Assembly (NCBI GenBank): GCA_020441345.1 | Contig: JAGRMK010000154.1 | Coordinates: 1-5,923 of the forward strand | DNA length: 5,923 nucleotides | Direction of reading: 5' to 3' | Origin: Paracoccaceae bacterium | GTDB taxonomy: Bacteria > Pseudomonadota > Alphaproteobacteria > Rhodobacterales > Rhodobacteraceae | Shown here: positions 1 through 5,060 of the stretch, one piece after another | Numbering within the stretch: position 1 is the stretch's first letter | How the letters are laid out: the number at the start of each line of letters is the position of its first letter | The notes under the pieces: generated by a model | What the model was told of the DNA's origin: nothing | What the model saw: only the letters and a program-made list of their open reading frames with translations | Databases searched by the model: none | Position numbers and translations under genes: made by a program

Positions 1-620
1 AGCCCTATTGCCTGCGCATAGGCGGAAAGCGGCGCGGGGTCGGCCCCCGCCATCACCGGCCCGGCGGTGCAGGCAAAAGCAAAGAGCGCGCCGGTCTTGC
101 CCGCCTGCAACGCAGAAATCTGTTCCAGCGTCAGCGGGCTTGCAGCGGTTTCGGCGGCGATATCCAGCGCCTGCCCCAGCACCATGCCCGAGGCCCCCGC
201 CGCCCGCGCCAGCCCCAGAACCAGCGACGCCCCCTGCGGTTGGCCGGGCTGGGCGCAAAGCTCGAAGGCCAGCGCCTGCAAGGCGTCGCCGGCCAGGATC
301 GCGGTCGCCTCGTCATAGGCGATATGCACCGTGGGGCGTCCGCGGCGCACATCGTCGTCATCCATCGCGGGCAGGTCGTCATGAACCAGCGAATAGGCGT
401 GCATCGCCTCGATCGCCGCCGCCGCGTTCAATGCATGGTCGCGGCCGATCCCGTGCAGCGCGCAGCTTTCCAGAACCAGGAACCCGCGCAGCCCCTTGCC
501 GCCATGCAGAGCATGCGCCATGGCATCGCGCACCCGACTGTCGGGCAAGGTCGCCAGGGACGAATCCAGGCGTTCCGCCACGGCCCGCGCCGCGGCCGTC
601 AAGGCGTCGGGAAAGCTCAT
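1..620 (-). CDS. ispA: Farnesyl diphosphate synthase (polyprenyl synthetase family), 3' end cut off by window edge
   Basis: The product condenses isopentenyl diphosphate with dimethylallyl and then geranyl diphosphate to give farnesyl diphosphate, the cytosolic precursor of quinone, undecaprenyl and carotenoid chains. About 206 of an expected 290-300 residues are present. Visible motifs are the IPP-binding loop HGGKGLRG (residues 39-46, with K42 and R45 kept), HAYSLVHDD (74-82), and the first aspartate-rich motif DDLPAMDDDD (81-90, spacing DDxxxxD as in bacterial type II FPP synthases). Further on are GDALQALAF, the GQALD helix and the KTGALF segment. The second aspartate-rich motif lies beyond the window. 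The ATG at 620 overlaps the xseB stop as ATGA and has no strong Shine-Dalgarno of its own, so translation is probably coupled to xseB. In related bacteria dxs commonly follows ispA, which is an expectation here. Family assignment is secure. Exact chain length (C15 versus C10) is inferred from similarity to E. coli IspA. Confidence 0.95.
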   Translation of the reverse strand, partial: MSFPDALTAAARAVAERLDSSLATLPDSRVRDAMAHALHGGKGLRGFLVLESCALHGIGRDHALNAAAAIEAMHAYSLVHDDLPAMDDDDVRRGRPTVHIAYDEATAILAGDALQALAFELCAQPGQPQGASLVLGLARAAGASGMVLGQALDIAAETAASPLTLEQISALQAGKTGALFAFACTAGPVMAGADPAPLSAYAQAIG

Positions 621-853
621 CGCGCGTCGAAAGGGGCGGTGCCGTCGGGTTGGCCGTTTTCGGCCAGCGTGATCTGCTCGATCCGCGCCTGCGCCTGCGC
701 CAGTTTGGCCTCGCAGTGCTTCTTCAACTGGGCGCCGCGATCGTAGATGTCGATGGATTTCTCCAGTTCGACAGTGCCGCTTTCCATTTCGCGGACCACC
801 TGTTCCAGCTCCTTCAAAGCCTCTTCAAAACTCATCTCGGCAACTGGCTTCAT
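617..853 (-). CDS. xseB: Exodeoxyribonuclease VII small subunit
   Basis: This 78-residue protein is the small subunit of exonuclease VII, a cytoplasmic nuclease that degrades single-stranded DNA into oligonucleotides when several XseB copies sit on one XseA. The whole protein fits the family: MSFEEALKELEQVV (residues 7-20), an acidic first helix, ESGTVELEKSIDIYDRG (24-40), then a second basic helix with KKHCEAKLAQAQARIEQI (44-61). It has the usual size and helical-hairpin character, followed by a short polar tail. The ATG at 853 overlaps the stop of the upstream deacetylase as ATGA, and a GGAG lies 8 bases before it inside that gene's last codons. The stop overlaps the ispA start in the same way. 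The large subunit gene xseA is not in the window. Pairing of xseB with ispA is common in proteobacteria. Confidence 0.96.
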   Translation of the reverse strand: MKPVAEMSFEEALKELEQVVREMESGTVELEKSIDIYDRGAQLKKHCEAKLAQAQARIEQITLAENGQPDGTAPFDAR

Positions 854-1785
854 GCGCCTCGCTCCATCAACACCGCCACATGCGCCGCCGTGCTGGCCGC
901 CAGCGCATCCAGATCATAGCCCCCTTCCAGCGCCGAGACCACCCGCCCCCCGGCGTGCCGGTCGGCGATGTCGCAGATCCGCCGGGTGATCCAGGTAAAA
1001 TCCTCGACCTGCAACTCCAGCTGCGCCAGCGGATCGTCGGCATGGGCGTCGAACCCGGCGGACACCAGGATCAACTCTGGCGCAAACGCGTCCACGCGCG
1101 GGAAAACGGTCTCTTCCCAGGCCGCGCGAAACGCAGGGCCATCGGTGCCAGGTGCCAGCGGCAGATTCAGGACGGTGCCCTGCGCACCAACCTCATCCGC
1201 ACGCCCGGTTCCCGGCCATAGCGGAAACTGGTGGCTCGACACGAACAGCGCGCGCCCCTCGTTCCACAGCAGATCCTGCGTGCCGTTTCCGTGATGCACA
1301 TCGAAATCCAGCACCGCGATTCGGCTCAGGCCGTGGTGATCCAGCGCCCGTTTCGCGGCAATCGCCACCGTCCCGAACAGGCAAAACCCCATCGGCTTCG
1401 CGGTTTCGGCATGATGTCCCGGCGGTCGGATCGCGGCAAAGGCGTTGCGCGCCTCGCCCGCGATCACGGCATCCAGCGCGCCATTGAGTGCCCCCACCGC
1501 GGCCAGTGCCGCATCCCAACTGCCGGGCGAGACATGCGTATCGGCATCCAGCTGGTGCGAGCCGCTGGCCGGAATCGCCGCGCGGATCGCGTCGACATAG
1601 GCTTGCGGATGACAGCGCAGCAATTCGGCGACACCGGCGGGCGCGGCCTGCCGCCGGTCCAGCGCCGCGAACGCGGGCGCCTCCAGCGCCGCAAGAACGC
1701 TGCGCAAACGGTCCACCCGTTCGGGATGGCCAGGGGGTGTGACATGGCTCAGACAGGCGGGGTCGGTAAAGAAAAGGGTGCTCAT
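850..1785 (-). CDS. Histone deacetylase-family zinc amidohydrolase (acetylpolyamine aminohydrolase/AcuC-like)
   Basis: This 311-residue protein has the arginase-deacetylase fold and is predicted to remove acetyl or other acyl groups from an amine or lysine substrate using one zinc ion. Recognisable elements are PGHPERVDRL (18-27), the catalytic His pair in RPPGHHAETAKPMGFC (120-135, H124/H125), LDFDVHHGNGT (159-169) with probable zinc ligands D162 and H164, SAGFDAHADDPL (242-253) with the third ligand D246, and LEGGYDLDAL (286-295) with the transition-state tyrosine Y290. All catalytic positions known from HDAC8 are kept, so it should be active. The start is fixed by an in-frame TAG at 1797-1795, just upstream; no good Shine-Dalgarno is visible. 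It heads an operon with xseB and ispA. The bacterial substrate (acetylpolyamine, acetyl-lysine protein or a small amide) cannot be told from sequence, so no gene symbol is given. Confidence 0.93.
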   Translation of the reverse strand: MSTLFFTDPACLSHVTPPGHPERVDRLRSVLAALEAPAFAALDRRQAAPAGVAELLRCHPQAYVDAIRAAIPASGSHQLDADTHVSPGSWDAALAAVGALNGALDAVIAGEARNAFAAIRPPGHHAETAKPMGFCLFGTVAIAAKRALDHHGLSRIAVLDFDVHHGNGTQDLLWNEGRALFVSSHQFPLWPGTGRADEVGAQGTVLNLPLAPGTDGPAFRAAWEETVFPRVDAFAPELILVSAGFDAHADDPLAQLELQVEDFTWITRRICDIADRHAGGRVVSALEGGYDLDALAASTAAHVAVLMERGA

Positions 1786-1824
1786 GCCCGCACGCTATCC
1801 GCGCCCTTGCACCCCTTCAAGCAG

Positions 1825-1859
1825 CCCCGAGCATCTTTACTCCAGAAATATCCTCGGGG
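1825..1859. repeat. Inverted repeat CCCCGAG/CTCGGGG enclosing a 21-base A/T-rich core
   Basis: The arms at 1825-1831 and 1853-1859 are perfect 7-base complements. The core at 1832-1852 contains ATCTTTACTCCAGAAATATC, markedly richer in A/T than its surroundings. It is immediately followed by the hairpin at 1864-1890. My recollection, not checked, is that very similar cores recur in intergenic DNA of Rhodobacteraceae. The direct observation is only the inverted repeat with its compositional contrast. Confidence 0.5.
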
Positions 1860-1863
1860 GTTT

Positions 1864-1890
1864 CTCAAGGGGGTGGAAAACCCCCTTGAG
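1864..1890. terminator. Perfect 11-bp stem-loop downstream of ilvE, terminator-like without a clear T tract
   Basis: CTCAAGGGGGT at 1864-1874 pairs perfectly with ACCCCCTTGAG at 1880-1890 around a 5-base loop. It lies about 80 bases past the ilvE stop and before the deacetylase start, both read leftward, so it is well placed to end or process the ilvE transcript. On the minus strand it is followed by AAACCCCC, not by a run of T, so it is not a canonical intrinsic terminator. It may act as an RNA 3'-end stabiliser or belong to a repeated element. Confidence 0.5.
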
Positions 1891-1910
1891 CGGGTGCGGG
1901 CGGGACCGCT

Positions 1911-1943
1911 GGTTCGGGTGGGGCTCGATGCCCCGCCCGAGCC
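1911..1943. repeat. 14-bp GC-rich stem-loop just downstream of ilvE
   Basis: GGTTCGGGTGGGGC at 1911-1924 faces GCCCCGCCCGAGCC at 1930-1943 around the loop TCGAT. In plus-strand RNA all 14 positions pair, with two G-U wobbles. In minus-strand RNA, the direction of ilvE transcription, the same two positions become C-A mismatches, leaving 12 of 14 pairs. It starts 24 bases beyond the ilvE stop. It may be part of the ilvE transcript end together with the hairpin at 1864-1890. Confidence 0.45.
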
Positions 1944-1966
1944 ACCGTTTCACCACCCTGCGCCGG

Positions 1967-2836
1967 TCATCTGCGGACCAGGGCCTCGTAGGCGTCGGAC
2001 ACTTTTCGCGTCAACTCACCGACCTGAAAATGAAACTCGCCGATCTGTCCGACGGGTGTCACTTCGGCTGCGGTGCCAGTCAGCCAGCATTCCGAGAAGG
2101 TCGGCAGCTCCTCGGGCATGATGTGACGTTCGTTCACCGTCAGTCCCATGTCGCGCAGCATCTGGATCACGGTCTGGCGCGTCAACCCGTTGAGGAACGC
2201 GTCCGCAAGCGGGGTATGTACTTCGCCATCCTTGACGAAGAACACATTGGCACCGGTCGCTTCGGCGACATAGCCGCGATAATCCATGAACAGCGCATCC
2301 GAGCAGCCCTTGGCCTCGGCTGCGTGCTTGGACATGGTGCAGATCATGTAGAGGCCAGCGGCCTTGGCGGCGGTCGGAATCGTCTCGGGCGAGGGGCGTT
2401 TCCACTTGGCGATATCCAGCTTGGCACCCTGCCACTTGGCGTCGCCGTAATAGGCACCCCATTCCCAACCCGCGATGGCCATGCGCACCGGGTTCCGCCG
2501 TGCCGAGACCCCCATGTCCTCGCCCGCGCCGCGCCAGGCGACTGCGCGCACGTAGGCATCGGTCCAGCCGTTCGCCTTGAGCATGGCGTATTTTGCCTCT
2601 TCGATCTGGTCGACCGTATAAGGCACCACCATGTCCAGCAGCCGACCGGATTCGATCAGCCGGGCCGAATGCTCGCGGCTCTTGAAGATCTTGCCATTAT
2701 AGCAACGCTCGCCCTCGAACACCGAGGACGCATAATGCAGCGCATGGGTCAGGATATGGACGTTGGCCTCGCGCCACGGCACCAGTTTGCCGTCCATCCA
2801 GATGAACCCGTCTCTGTCGTCATACGCACCGGCCAT
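1967..2836 (-). CDS. ilvE: Branched-chain amino acid aminotransferase
   Basis: This 289-residue, fold-type IV PLP enzyme moves the amino group between glutamate and the keto acids of leucine, isoleucine and valine, the last step of their synthesis and the first of their breakdown. Visible are the N-terminal signature FIWMDGKLVPWREANVHILT (11-30), SSVFEGERCY (37-46), REHSARL (54-60) with a phosphate-binding arginine, the PLP lysine K158 in TAAKAAGLY (155-163), and VAEATGANVFFV (190-201) with the glutamate (E192) that contacts the pyridine nitrogen. The later LNGLTRQTVIQ (215-225) and TGTAAEVTPVG (253-263) are also present. Length is typical. The ATG at 2836 is chosen because AGGAGG lies 5 bases upstream. 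The open frame extends to 3070, but that would run through the divergent promoter and into the neighbouring gene. A D-amino acid or aminodeoxychorismate specificity is less likely given these motifs. It is divergent from the petP-petR pair. Confidence 0.95.
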   Translation of the reverse strand: MAGAYDDRDGFIWMDGKLVPWREANVHILTHALHYASSVFEGERCYNGKIFKSREHSARLIESGRLLDMVVPYTVDQIEEAKYAMLKANGWTDAYVRAVAWRGAGEDMGVSARRNPVRMAIAGWEWGAYYGDAKWQGAKLDIAKWKRPSPETIPTAAKAAGLYMICTMSKHAAEAKGCSDALFMDYRGYVAEATGANVFFVKDGEVHTPLADAFLNGLTRQTVIQMLRDMGLTVNERHIMPEELPTFSECWLTGTAAEVTPVGQIGEFHFQVGELTRKVSDAYEALVRR

Positions 2837-2841
2837 TCCCG

Positions 2842-2847
2842 CCTCCT
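2842..2847 (-). promoter_or_regulatory. Ribosome binding site of ilvE
   Basis: AGGAGG on the minus strand, 5 bases before the ATG at 2836, is a full Shine-Dalgarno match. It decides the start against in-frame ATGs at 2896 and 3070, neither of which has one. Confidence 0.85.
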
Positions 2848-2864
2848 GTAGGTCGCTTTTTTCG

Positions 2865-2906
2865 AATGTTGCGCTTCTTAGGTCCGGTTCGGACATAATG
2901 TTGCGC
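2865..2906. repeat. Two copies of AATGTTGCGC, 32 bp apart
   Basis: The identical 10-mer occurs at 2865-2874 and 2897-2906. The 32-bp periodicity is about three turns of B-DNA, so both copies face the same side of the helix. They lie between the ilvE start and the presumed ilvE promoter, which would place a bound protein in the ilvE leader. They are candidate regulator half-sites with no assigned protein. Confidence 0.5.
2882..2901. promoter_or_regulatory. Overlapping small palindromes GTCCG-GTT-CGGAC and ACAT-A-ATGT
   Basis: GTCCG at 2882-2886 and CGGAC at 2890-2894 form a 13-bp inverted repeat. It overlaps a 9-bp palindrome, ACATAATGT, at 2893-2901. The second resembles the palindrome at 2955-2967, which lies about 63 bp away. 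These are possible operators. No family-specific consensus is recognised. Confidence 0.35.
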
Positions 2907-2918
2907 AGATCGTGGCAA

Positions 2919-2947
2919 TCGCTAACAATAGATTCTTGGAAAGTCAA
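2919..2947 (-). promoter_or_regulatory. Candidate ilvE promoter
   Basis: Reading leftward, TTGACT (2947-2942) is a good -35 match. Seventeen bases on, TAGCGA (2924-2919) is only a weak -10. Alphaproteobacterial promoters often have a better -35 than -10. If correct, the transcript starts near 2912 and carries a leader of roughly 75 bases containing the AATGTTGCGC repeats. The -35 abuts that of the opposite promoter. Confidence 0.35.
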
Positions 2948-2964
2948 CAAGTCTGACATAAAAT
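2936..2964 (+). promoter_or_regulatory. Candidate promoter of the petP-petR-like operon
   Basis: TTGGAA (2936-2941) and TAAAAT (2959-2964) are separated by 17 bases, matching the housekeeping sigma-70 pattern well. The transcript would start near 2971, about 38 bases before the ATG at 3009. The -10 lies inside the palindrome at 2955-2967. Confidence 0.5.
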
Positions 2965-2967
2965 GTC
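2955..2967. promoter_or_regulatory. Palindrome GACAT-AAA-ATGTC over the -10 box, possible operator
   Basis: A perfect 13-bp inverted repeat coincides with the -10 box of the rightward promoter, where a bound repressor would block polymerase. MarR proteins usually bind palindromes in their own promoter, so autoregulation by the downstream gene is a natural inference. It is short for a full MarR site. Confidence 0.4.
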
Positions 2968-3008
2968 CCGGTAACGAGGGCGGCGGGCAAACGGGGAGCA
3001 TCGCGATC

Positions 3009-3509
3009 ATGGCCGAAAGCAACACGGGTGGCGAGAACCTGCTGTTTCTGACCGATGAGCAGTTGCGCAAGGGGATCGAGGCGATGTTCTTTGCCTATCG
3101 CGGATTTACCGCCGACCCGGACCGGATCCTGGCTGATCTGTCATATGGCCGTGCGCATCACCGGGCATTGCATTTCATCAACCGCAGCCGGGGCACGACG
3201 GTGAACAACCTGCTGTCGGTTCTGGGCGTGACCAAACAGTCGCTGAATCGAGTCCTGCGCACCCTGATCGAGGACGGGCTGGTGGAATCGCGCGTCGGCC
3301 GCAAGGACCGGCGCGAGCGGCATCTGTATCTGACCCAGAGCGGTGCCGATCTTGAGCGGCAATTGTCCGAGGCGCAGCGCGCGCGGATGCGGGCCGCCTA
3401 TCGCGCCGCGGGTCCGCAGGCGGTCGCCGGATTCCGGCAGGTCCTGGAGGCGATGATGGACGAACCAATCCGCGCGCAATATCTTTCGCTGAAGGACAGC
3501 CGGACATGA
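3009..3509 (+). CDS. petP: MarR-family winged-helix transcriptional regulator, PetP-like
   Basis: This 166-residue protein is a cytoplasmic DNA-binding regulator of the MarR fold, expected to act as a dimer. The helix-turn-helix covers about 65-92 (VNNLLSVLGVTKQSLNRVLR, then TLIEDGLV). It is followed by a charged wing with RKDRRERHLYLTQSG (98-112) and a C-terminal dimerisation helix rich in Arg and Ala. GGGGAG at 2993-2998 lies 10 bases before the ATG at 3009. The frame stays open further upstream, but that would cross the promoter. Its stop overlaps the start of the response regulator as ATGA, so the two are co-translated. A MarR gene in this exact coupling to an OmpR-type regulator is known as petP-petR upstream of the cytochrome bc1 genes of Rhodobacter capsulatus. 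The symbol rests on that context and general resemblance. The MarR assignment is firm, the petP orthology less so. Confidence 0.82.
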   Translation: MAESNTGGENLLFLTDEQLRKGIEAMFFAYRGFTADPDRILADLSYGRAHHRALHFINRSRGTTVNNLLSVLGVTKQSLNRVLRTLIEDGLVESRVGRKDRRERHLYLTQSGADLERQLSEAQRARMRAAYRAAGPQAVAGFRQVLEAMMDEPIRAQYLSLKDSRT

Positions 3510-4225
3510 GCGATCCTCACGCCGCCCATCTGTTGATCGTCGACGATGACGAGCGGATTCGCGAGTTGCTCAAGCGGTATCTGATCAAGCAGGGGTTCAT
3601 GGTGACGGCGGCCCGCGACGCCGCGCAGGCCCGTCGGCTGCTCAGCGGGTTGTCGTTCGACCTGCTGGTGCTGGACGTGATGATGCCGGGCGAGGATGGC
3701 GTTGCCTTGACGCAATGGCTGCGCGGCAAGATGGCGACGCCGGTGATCTTGCTGACAGCGCGCGGCGAGGCGCGCGACCGGATCGTCGGGTTGGAGGCGG
3801 GAGCGGATGACTATATCCCCAAACCCTTCGAGCCGCGTGAACTGGTCTTGCGCATCAACGCCATTCTGCGCCGCGCGCCCCGCGCCGAACTGGCCTCGCT
3901 GTCGCCCCAGGTGCTGATTCTCGGACGGATGCGCTACGAGGTGGAAACCGGCGAACTGCGCGAGGGCACCGAACCGGTGCGACTGACCCAAACCGAATCG
4001 GCGCTGATGCGGGTTCTGGCTGCGCGTCAGGGCGAAGTCGTCAGCCGCGAGGCGCTGGTCGAGCATCTTGGCCGCGACCGGGGGCTGGCGATCTCGGAAC
4101 CCTCGCAAGAGCGTGCCATTGACGTGCAGATCACCCGCTTGCGCCGCAAGATAGAGCCCGATCCGCGCCGTCCGCGCTTTTTGCAAACCGTGCGTGGCGA
4201 GGGTTATATGCTGACAGCAGGCTGA
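3506..4225 (+). CDS. petR: OmpR/PhoB-type response regulator, PetR-like
   Basis: This 239-residue two-domain transcription factor has a receiver domain at about 8-123 with the acidic pocket D13-D15 (IVDDDERIR), phospho-acceptor D57 in LVLDVMMPGEDG (54-65), T84 in ILLTARGE and K106 in YIPKPFEPREL. A winged helix at about 135-237 follows, with RLTQTESALMRVLA (159-172), the recognition region RAIDVQITRLRRKIEPDP (203-220) and the wing LQTVRGEGYML (226-236). All phosphorylation residues are kept. No sensor kinase is adjacent. Its start codon overlaps the stop of the MarR gene. The pair matches petP-petR of Rhodobacter capsulatus, where PetR is needed for cytochrome bc1 production. Here a tRNA gene follows instead of petABC, and I see no clear terminator after the stop. 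The response regulator call is certain. The symbol is inferred from the MarR coupling and overall resemblance. Confidence 0.87.
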   Translation: MSDPHAAHLLIVDDDERIRELLKRYLIKQGFMVTAARDAAQARRLLSGLSFDLLVLDVMMPGEDGVALTQWLRGKMATPVILLTARGEARDRIVGLEAGADDYIPKPFEPRELVLRINAILRRAPRAELASLSPQVLILGRMRYEVETGELREGTEPVRLTQTESALMRVLAARQGEVVSREALVEHLGRDRGLAISEPSQERAIDVQITRLRRKIEPDPRRPRFLQTVRGEGYMLTAG

Positions 4226-4305
4226 GCAGGCTCTGCGTCAGGCAGGCAAAAGCGCGGATTGCGGTTCAAGCGTGCATTCTATCAGAAAAAATCCTATTCT
4301 ACGGC

Positions 4306-4334
4306 TTGACCCCGGCGATGGTTCTTTCTAGTTA
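4306..4334 (+). promoter_or_regulatory. Promoter of the tRNA-Lys gene
   Basis: TTGACC (4306-4311) and TAGTTA (4329-4334) are 17 bases apart, placing the start site near 4341, a few bases before the mature tRNA. An A/T-rich block at about 4281-4301 directly upstream of the -35 looks like an UP element, as expected for a stable RNA gene. It shows that the tRNA need not rely on read-through from the response regulator gene. Confidence 0.65.
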
Positions 4335-4346
4335 GCCTCGCAGTGT

Positions 4347-4421
4347 GGGCCGGTAGCTCAGCGGTAGAGCAACTGACTTTTAATCAGTTGGCCATAGGTT
4401 CGATCCCTATCCGGCTCACCA
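4347..4421 (+). tRNA. tRNA-Lys (anticodon TTT)
   Basis: A complete cloverleaf can be folded. The acceptor arms are GGGCCGG (4347-4353) and CCGGCTC (4411-4417), with one G-U pair. The D arm is GCTC/GAGC and the anticodon stem is ACTGA/TCAGT around the loop CTTTTAA. The T arm is ATAGG/CCTAT around TTCGATC. The anticodon TTT at 4379-4381 reads AAA and AAG lysine codons. The discriminator base is A, and CCA is encoded at 4419-4421, so no CCA addition is needed. Confidence 0.98.
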
Positions 4422-4428
4422 TTTCTCC

Positions 4429-4465
4429 AAAGACCCGGGCCGCGATGCCCGGGTCTTTGTTGTTT
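4429..4465 (+). terminator. Strong intrinsic terminator after tRNA-Lys
   Basis: AAAGACCCGGGC (4429-4440) and GCCCGGGTCTTT (4447-4458) make a perfect 12-bp stem around a 6-base loop, followed by a T-rich tail (GTTGTTT). It starts 8 bases after the CCA end. The leftward-read yjbR-family gene ends at 4489, so the same stem may also serve that transcript, though the tail is poorer in that direction. Confidence 0.9.
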
Positions 4466-4488
4466 CGGGCACAGACGCACGGCGCGCA

Positions 4489-4839
4489 TTATCCCTGGCG
4501 GGGTGGCAGGACCGCGCGGACCTTTTTCGGCAGTTTCGCGCGCACGATGTCATAGGACGTTTCAATGCGGTGGCGCACCTCGTCCAGATCGGTCGTTTCC
4601 GGCAAGAAGACCCAGGACCGATGAAAATACGCGGCCTTTTGCGCCACGCCCGCTTCGATCAGCATTTGCGCCGTGTCGATATCCGCGCATTTGACCGACA
4701 GGCCCGGATTCACACCCTGCACCGCAAACAGTTTGCCGCCGACCTTCCATGCGTCGTGTCCGCCGCCCCAGGGGTCCGACCATTCTGCGCCGGGCAGGCT
4801 TTTGCAAAATGCGTTGGCGGTTTCCCGAAATCTGGTCAT
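4489..4839 (-). CDS. MmcQ/YjbR family protein
   Basis: This 116-residue protein covers the full length of the MmcQ/YjbR domain, a small CyaY-like alpha/beta fold often labelled DNA-binding by structural analogy, with no established biochemical role. Family features are LPGAEWSDPWGGGHDAWKVG (15-34), KLFAVQGVNPGLSVKC (36-51), the helix and turn through AYFHRSWVFL (70-79), and the C-terminal SYDIVRAKLPKKVRAVLP (95-112), close to the usual SYxLVxxKLPKK ending. AGAGGGGG at 4856-4849 lies 9 bases before the ATG at 4839 and gives the usual length. The frame continues upstream, with in-frame ATGs at 4887 and 4905 that lack such a site, and the extra residues look non-coding. It stands alone between a tRNA gene and a divergent oxidoreductase, so context says nothing about its job. 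Confidence 0.88.
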   Translation of the reverse strand: MTRFRETANAFCKSLPGAEWSDPWGGGHDAWKVGGKLFAVQGVNPGLSVKCADIDTAQMLIEAGVAQKAAYFHRSWVFLPETTDLDEVRHRIETSYDIVRAKLPKKVRAVLPPRQG

Positions 4840-5060
4840 CGCGGTGCGCCCCCTCTGATCTGGCACGGTCTTTTCCAAGCATAGCATCCTGTGTGGCGGT
4901 TTCATGCAAATCCTGTCCAGCCTTGGCTTTCGGGCCTCCAGGAGAGGGGGCGGTCTGCTTGCCCTGCGCGCGCCGGGATCTTGCGTTGCCCCGGTTTTCG
5001 GCGGAAGTTGCATCAGACCGCATCCGGGCCAGCGCCCCGCAACCAGGTGGAGTAAGCGAT
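4840..5060. other. Divergent intergenic region between the YjbR-family gene and the FAD oxidoreductase
   Basis: No gene is supported in these 221 bases. On the minus strand TATGCT (4883-4878) is a reasonable -10, but the nearest TTGCAT is 20 bases upstream of it, too far for a confident promoter. Rightward I find no convincing -35/-10 pair. The sequence is less G/C-rich around 4870-4915 than further right. Confidence 0.5.
5046..5052 (+). promoter_or_regulatory. Ribosome binding site that supports a TTG start
   Basis: GGTGGAG ends 8 bases before TTG at 5061. No ATG is available in frame between here and the FAD-binding motif, so this site decides the start of the oxidoreductase. Confidence 0.7.

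Noticed and set aside
8..919. Long plus-strand open frame of 303 codons rich in Arg, Pro and Ala
   Set aside because: It lies antisense to ispA and xseB and has the low-complexity composition of GC-rich antisense frames. No family motifs are visible.
1231..2851. Two long plus-strand open frames (1231-2121 and 1739-2851) antisense to the deacetylase and ilvE
   Set aside because: The minus-strand genes account for the coding signal with clear catalytic motifs. The plus frames show no domain and arise from high GC with few stops.
2837..2912. Attenuator leader peptide for ilvE rich in Leu, Ile or Val codons
   Set aside because: I found no short frame with clustered branched-chain codons and no terminator/antiterminator pair in the leader.
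2837..3070. N-terminal extension of ilvE to the ATGs at 2896 or 3070
   Set aside because: The added residues do not resemble the family, the longer form overlaps the divergent gene, and AGGAGG marks 2836 as the start.
3398..4186. Minus-strand open frame of 262 codons opposite petR
   Set aside because: It is the antisense shadow of a response regulator with every expected residue, and shows no recognisable protein.
4400..4488. Integration site (attB) for a mobile element at the 3' end of tRNA-Lys
   Set aside because: No second copy of the tRNA 3' end and no integrase is present in the window. The following sequence is a normal terminator and a resident gene.
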